From Aphrophora alni (lineage: Eukaryota > Arthropoda > Insecta > Hemiptera > Aphrophoridae), in contig OY740768.1 in assembly GCA_963513935.1 (NCBI GenBank), positions 35,400,216 to 35,464,215 of the forward strand: a stretch of DNA of 64,000 nt, given 5' to 3'. Shown here piece by piece: positions 63,820 to 64,000 of the stretch. Numbering within the stretch: position 1 is the stretch's first letter; each line of letters begins with the position of its first letter. Under the pieces are notes generated by a model. It was not told where the DNA came from, did no database searches, and was given only the letters and a program-made list of their open reading frames with translations. A program made the translations under genes and the position numbers.

Positions 63820-64000
63820 AATAGCGTTAAGGGTCGGATAAGAACAAGAGTTGTTCAAGAGAAACATGTGAGAAAGATGAATAATACAAGATCACATGAA
63901 AAAATATCGAATCTGCAAGACCGTGTAGTGCACATTCTAAGGCTTGAGTTGTGGTTGCCGTATAAACAGAACTGGAATAATCCTTACCACTAATAGTTCA
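63820..64000 (+). repeat. Dispersed repeat (GGRTCGGAAGAGAA family), copy 4, cut by the window edge
   Basis: atagcgttaagggtcggat, then aagaacaagagttgttcaag, then agaaacatgtgagaaagatgaa. Closest to the copy at 26,515. The region after it is GC-richer and may be more of the same element. Confidence 0.5.

Overview
The window is AT-rich (roughly 70-75% A+T by eye), non-coding-dominated animal DNA. The eukaryotic signs are long dinucleotide microsatellites (TA, GT and an 82-unit AG run), homopolymer tracts, decayed Penelope-like and RTE-type retroelements, a decayed DNA-transposase pseudogene, and no long open reading frames, operons or ribosome-binding sites. An arthropod, perhaps an insect, is my best guess from the repeat types and base composition; the species cannot be read from the sequence. 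I found no intact protein-coding gene and no tRNA, rRNA or CRISPR array. Most short open frames are chance frames in AT-rich DNA or translations of microsatellites.

Layout. 0-8 kb: AT-rich spacer with a short GC-richer block (1.56-1.77 kb), a perfect 21-bp-arm hairpin (2.88 kb) and an imperfect, precursor-microRNA-sized hairpin (7.89-7.99 kb). 8.65-9.04 kb: C-terminal remnant of an RTE-type LINE reverse transcriptase. 11.1-12.97 kb, minus strand: a decayed Penelope-like element (PLE) with reverse transcriptase motifs, a GIY-YIG endonuclease and a 3' tail. 13.8-13.95 kb: a large inverted repeat. 14.15-14.42 kb: a GC-richer candidate regulatory block. 24-29 kb: microsatellites, two copies of a dispersed repeat and a second, short PLE C-terminal fragment. 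33.6-34.2 kb: a cluster of diverged repeats. 35.9-36.47 kb: a frameshifted transposase C-terminal pseudogene followed by an inverted repeat. 37.6-41.2 kb: three GC-richer, motif-dense blocks that look like developmental cis-regulatory elements. 44.9-46.06 kb, minus strand: a broken protein-coding remnant I cannot assign. 46-64 kb: mostly AT-rich spacer with a CRE/E-box composite (55.8 kb), a minisatellite (56.1 kb), GC-richer blocks (56.3 and 58.1 kb) and two copies of a CTGAAGA...GAAAC motif (62.0 and 63.1 kb).

The overall picture is an intergenic or large-intron region: a background of old transposon debris interrupted by several compact GC-richer blocks that may be regulatory. The observations most worth following up are (i) the recurring CTGAAGA...GAAAC motif, which recalls the hammerhead ribozyme core known from PLEs, (ii) the unidentified coding remnant at 44.9-46.06 kb, (iii) the Hox/PBC/Meis-like block at 40.93-41.2 kb, and (iv) the hairpin at 7.89 kb.
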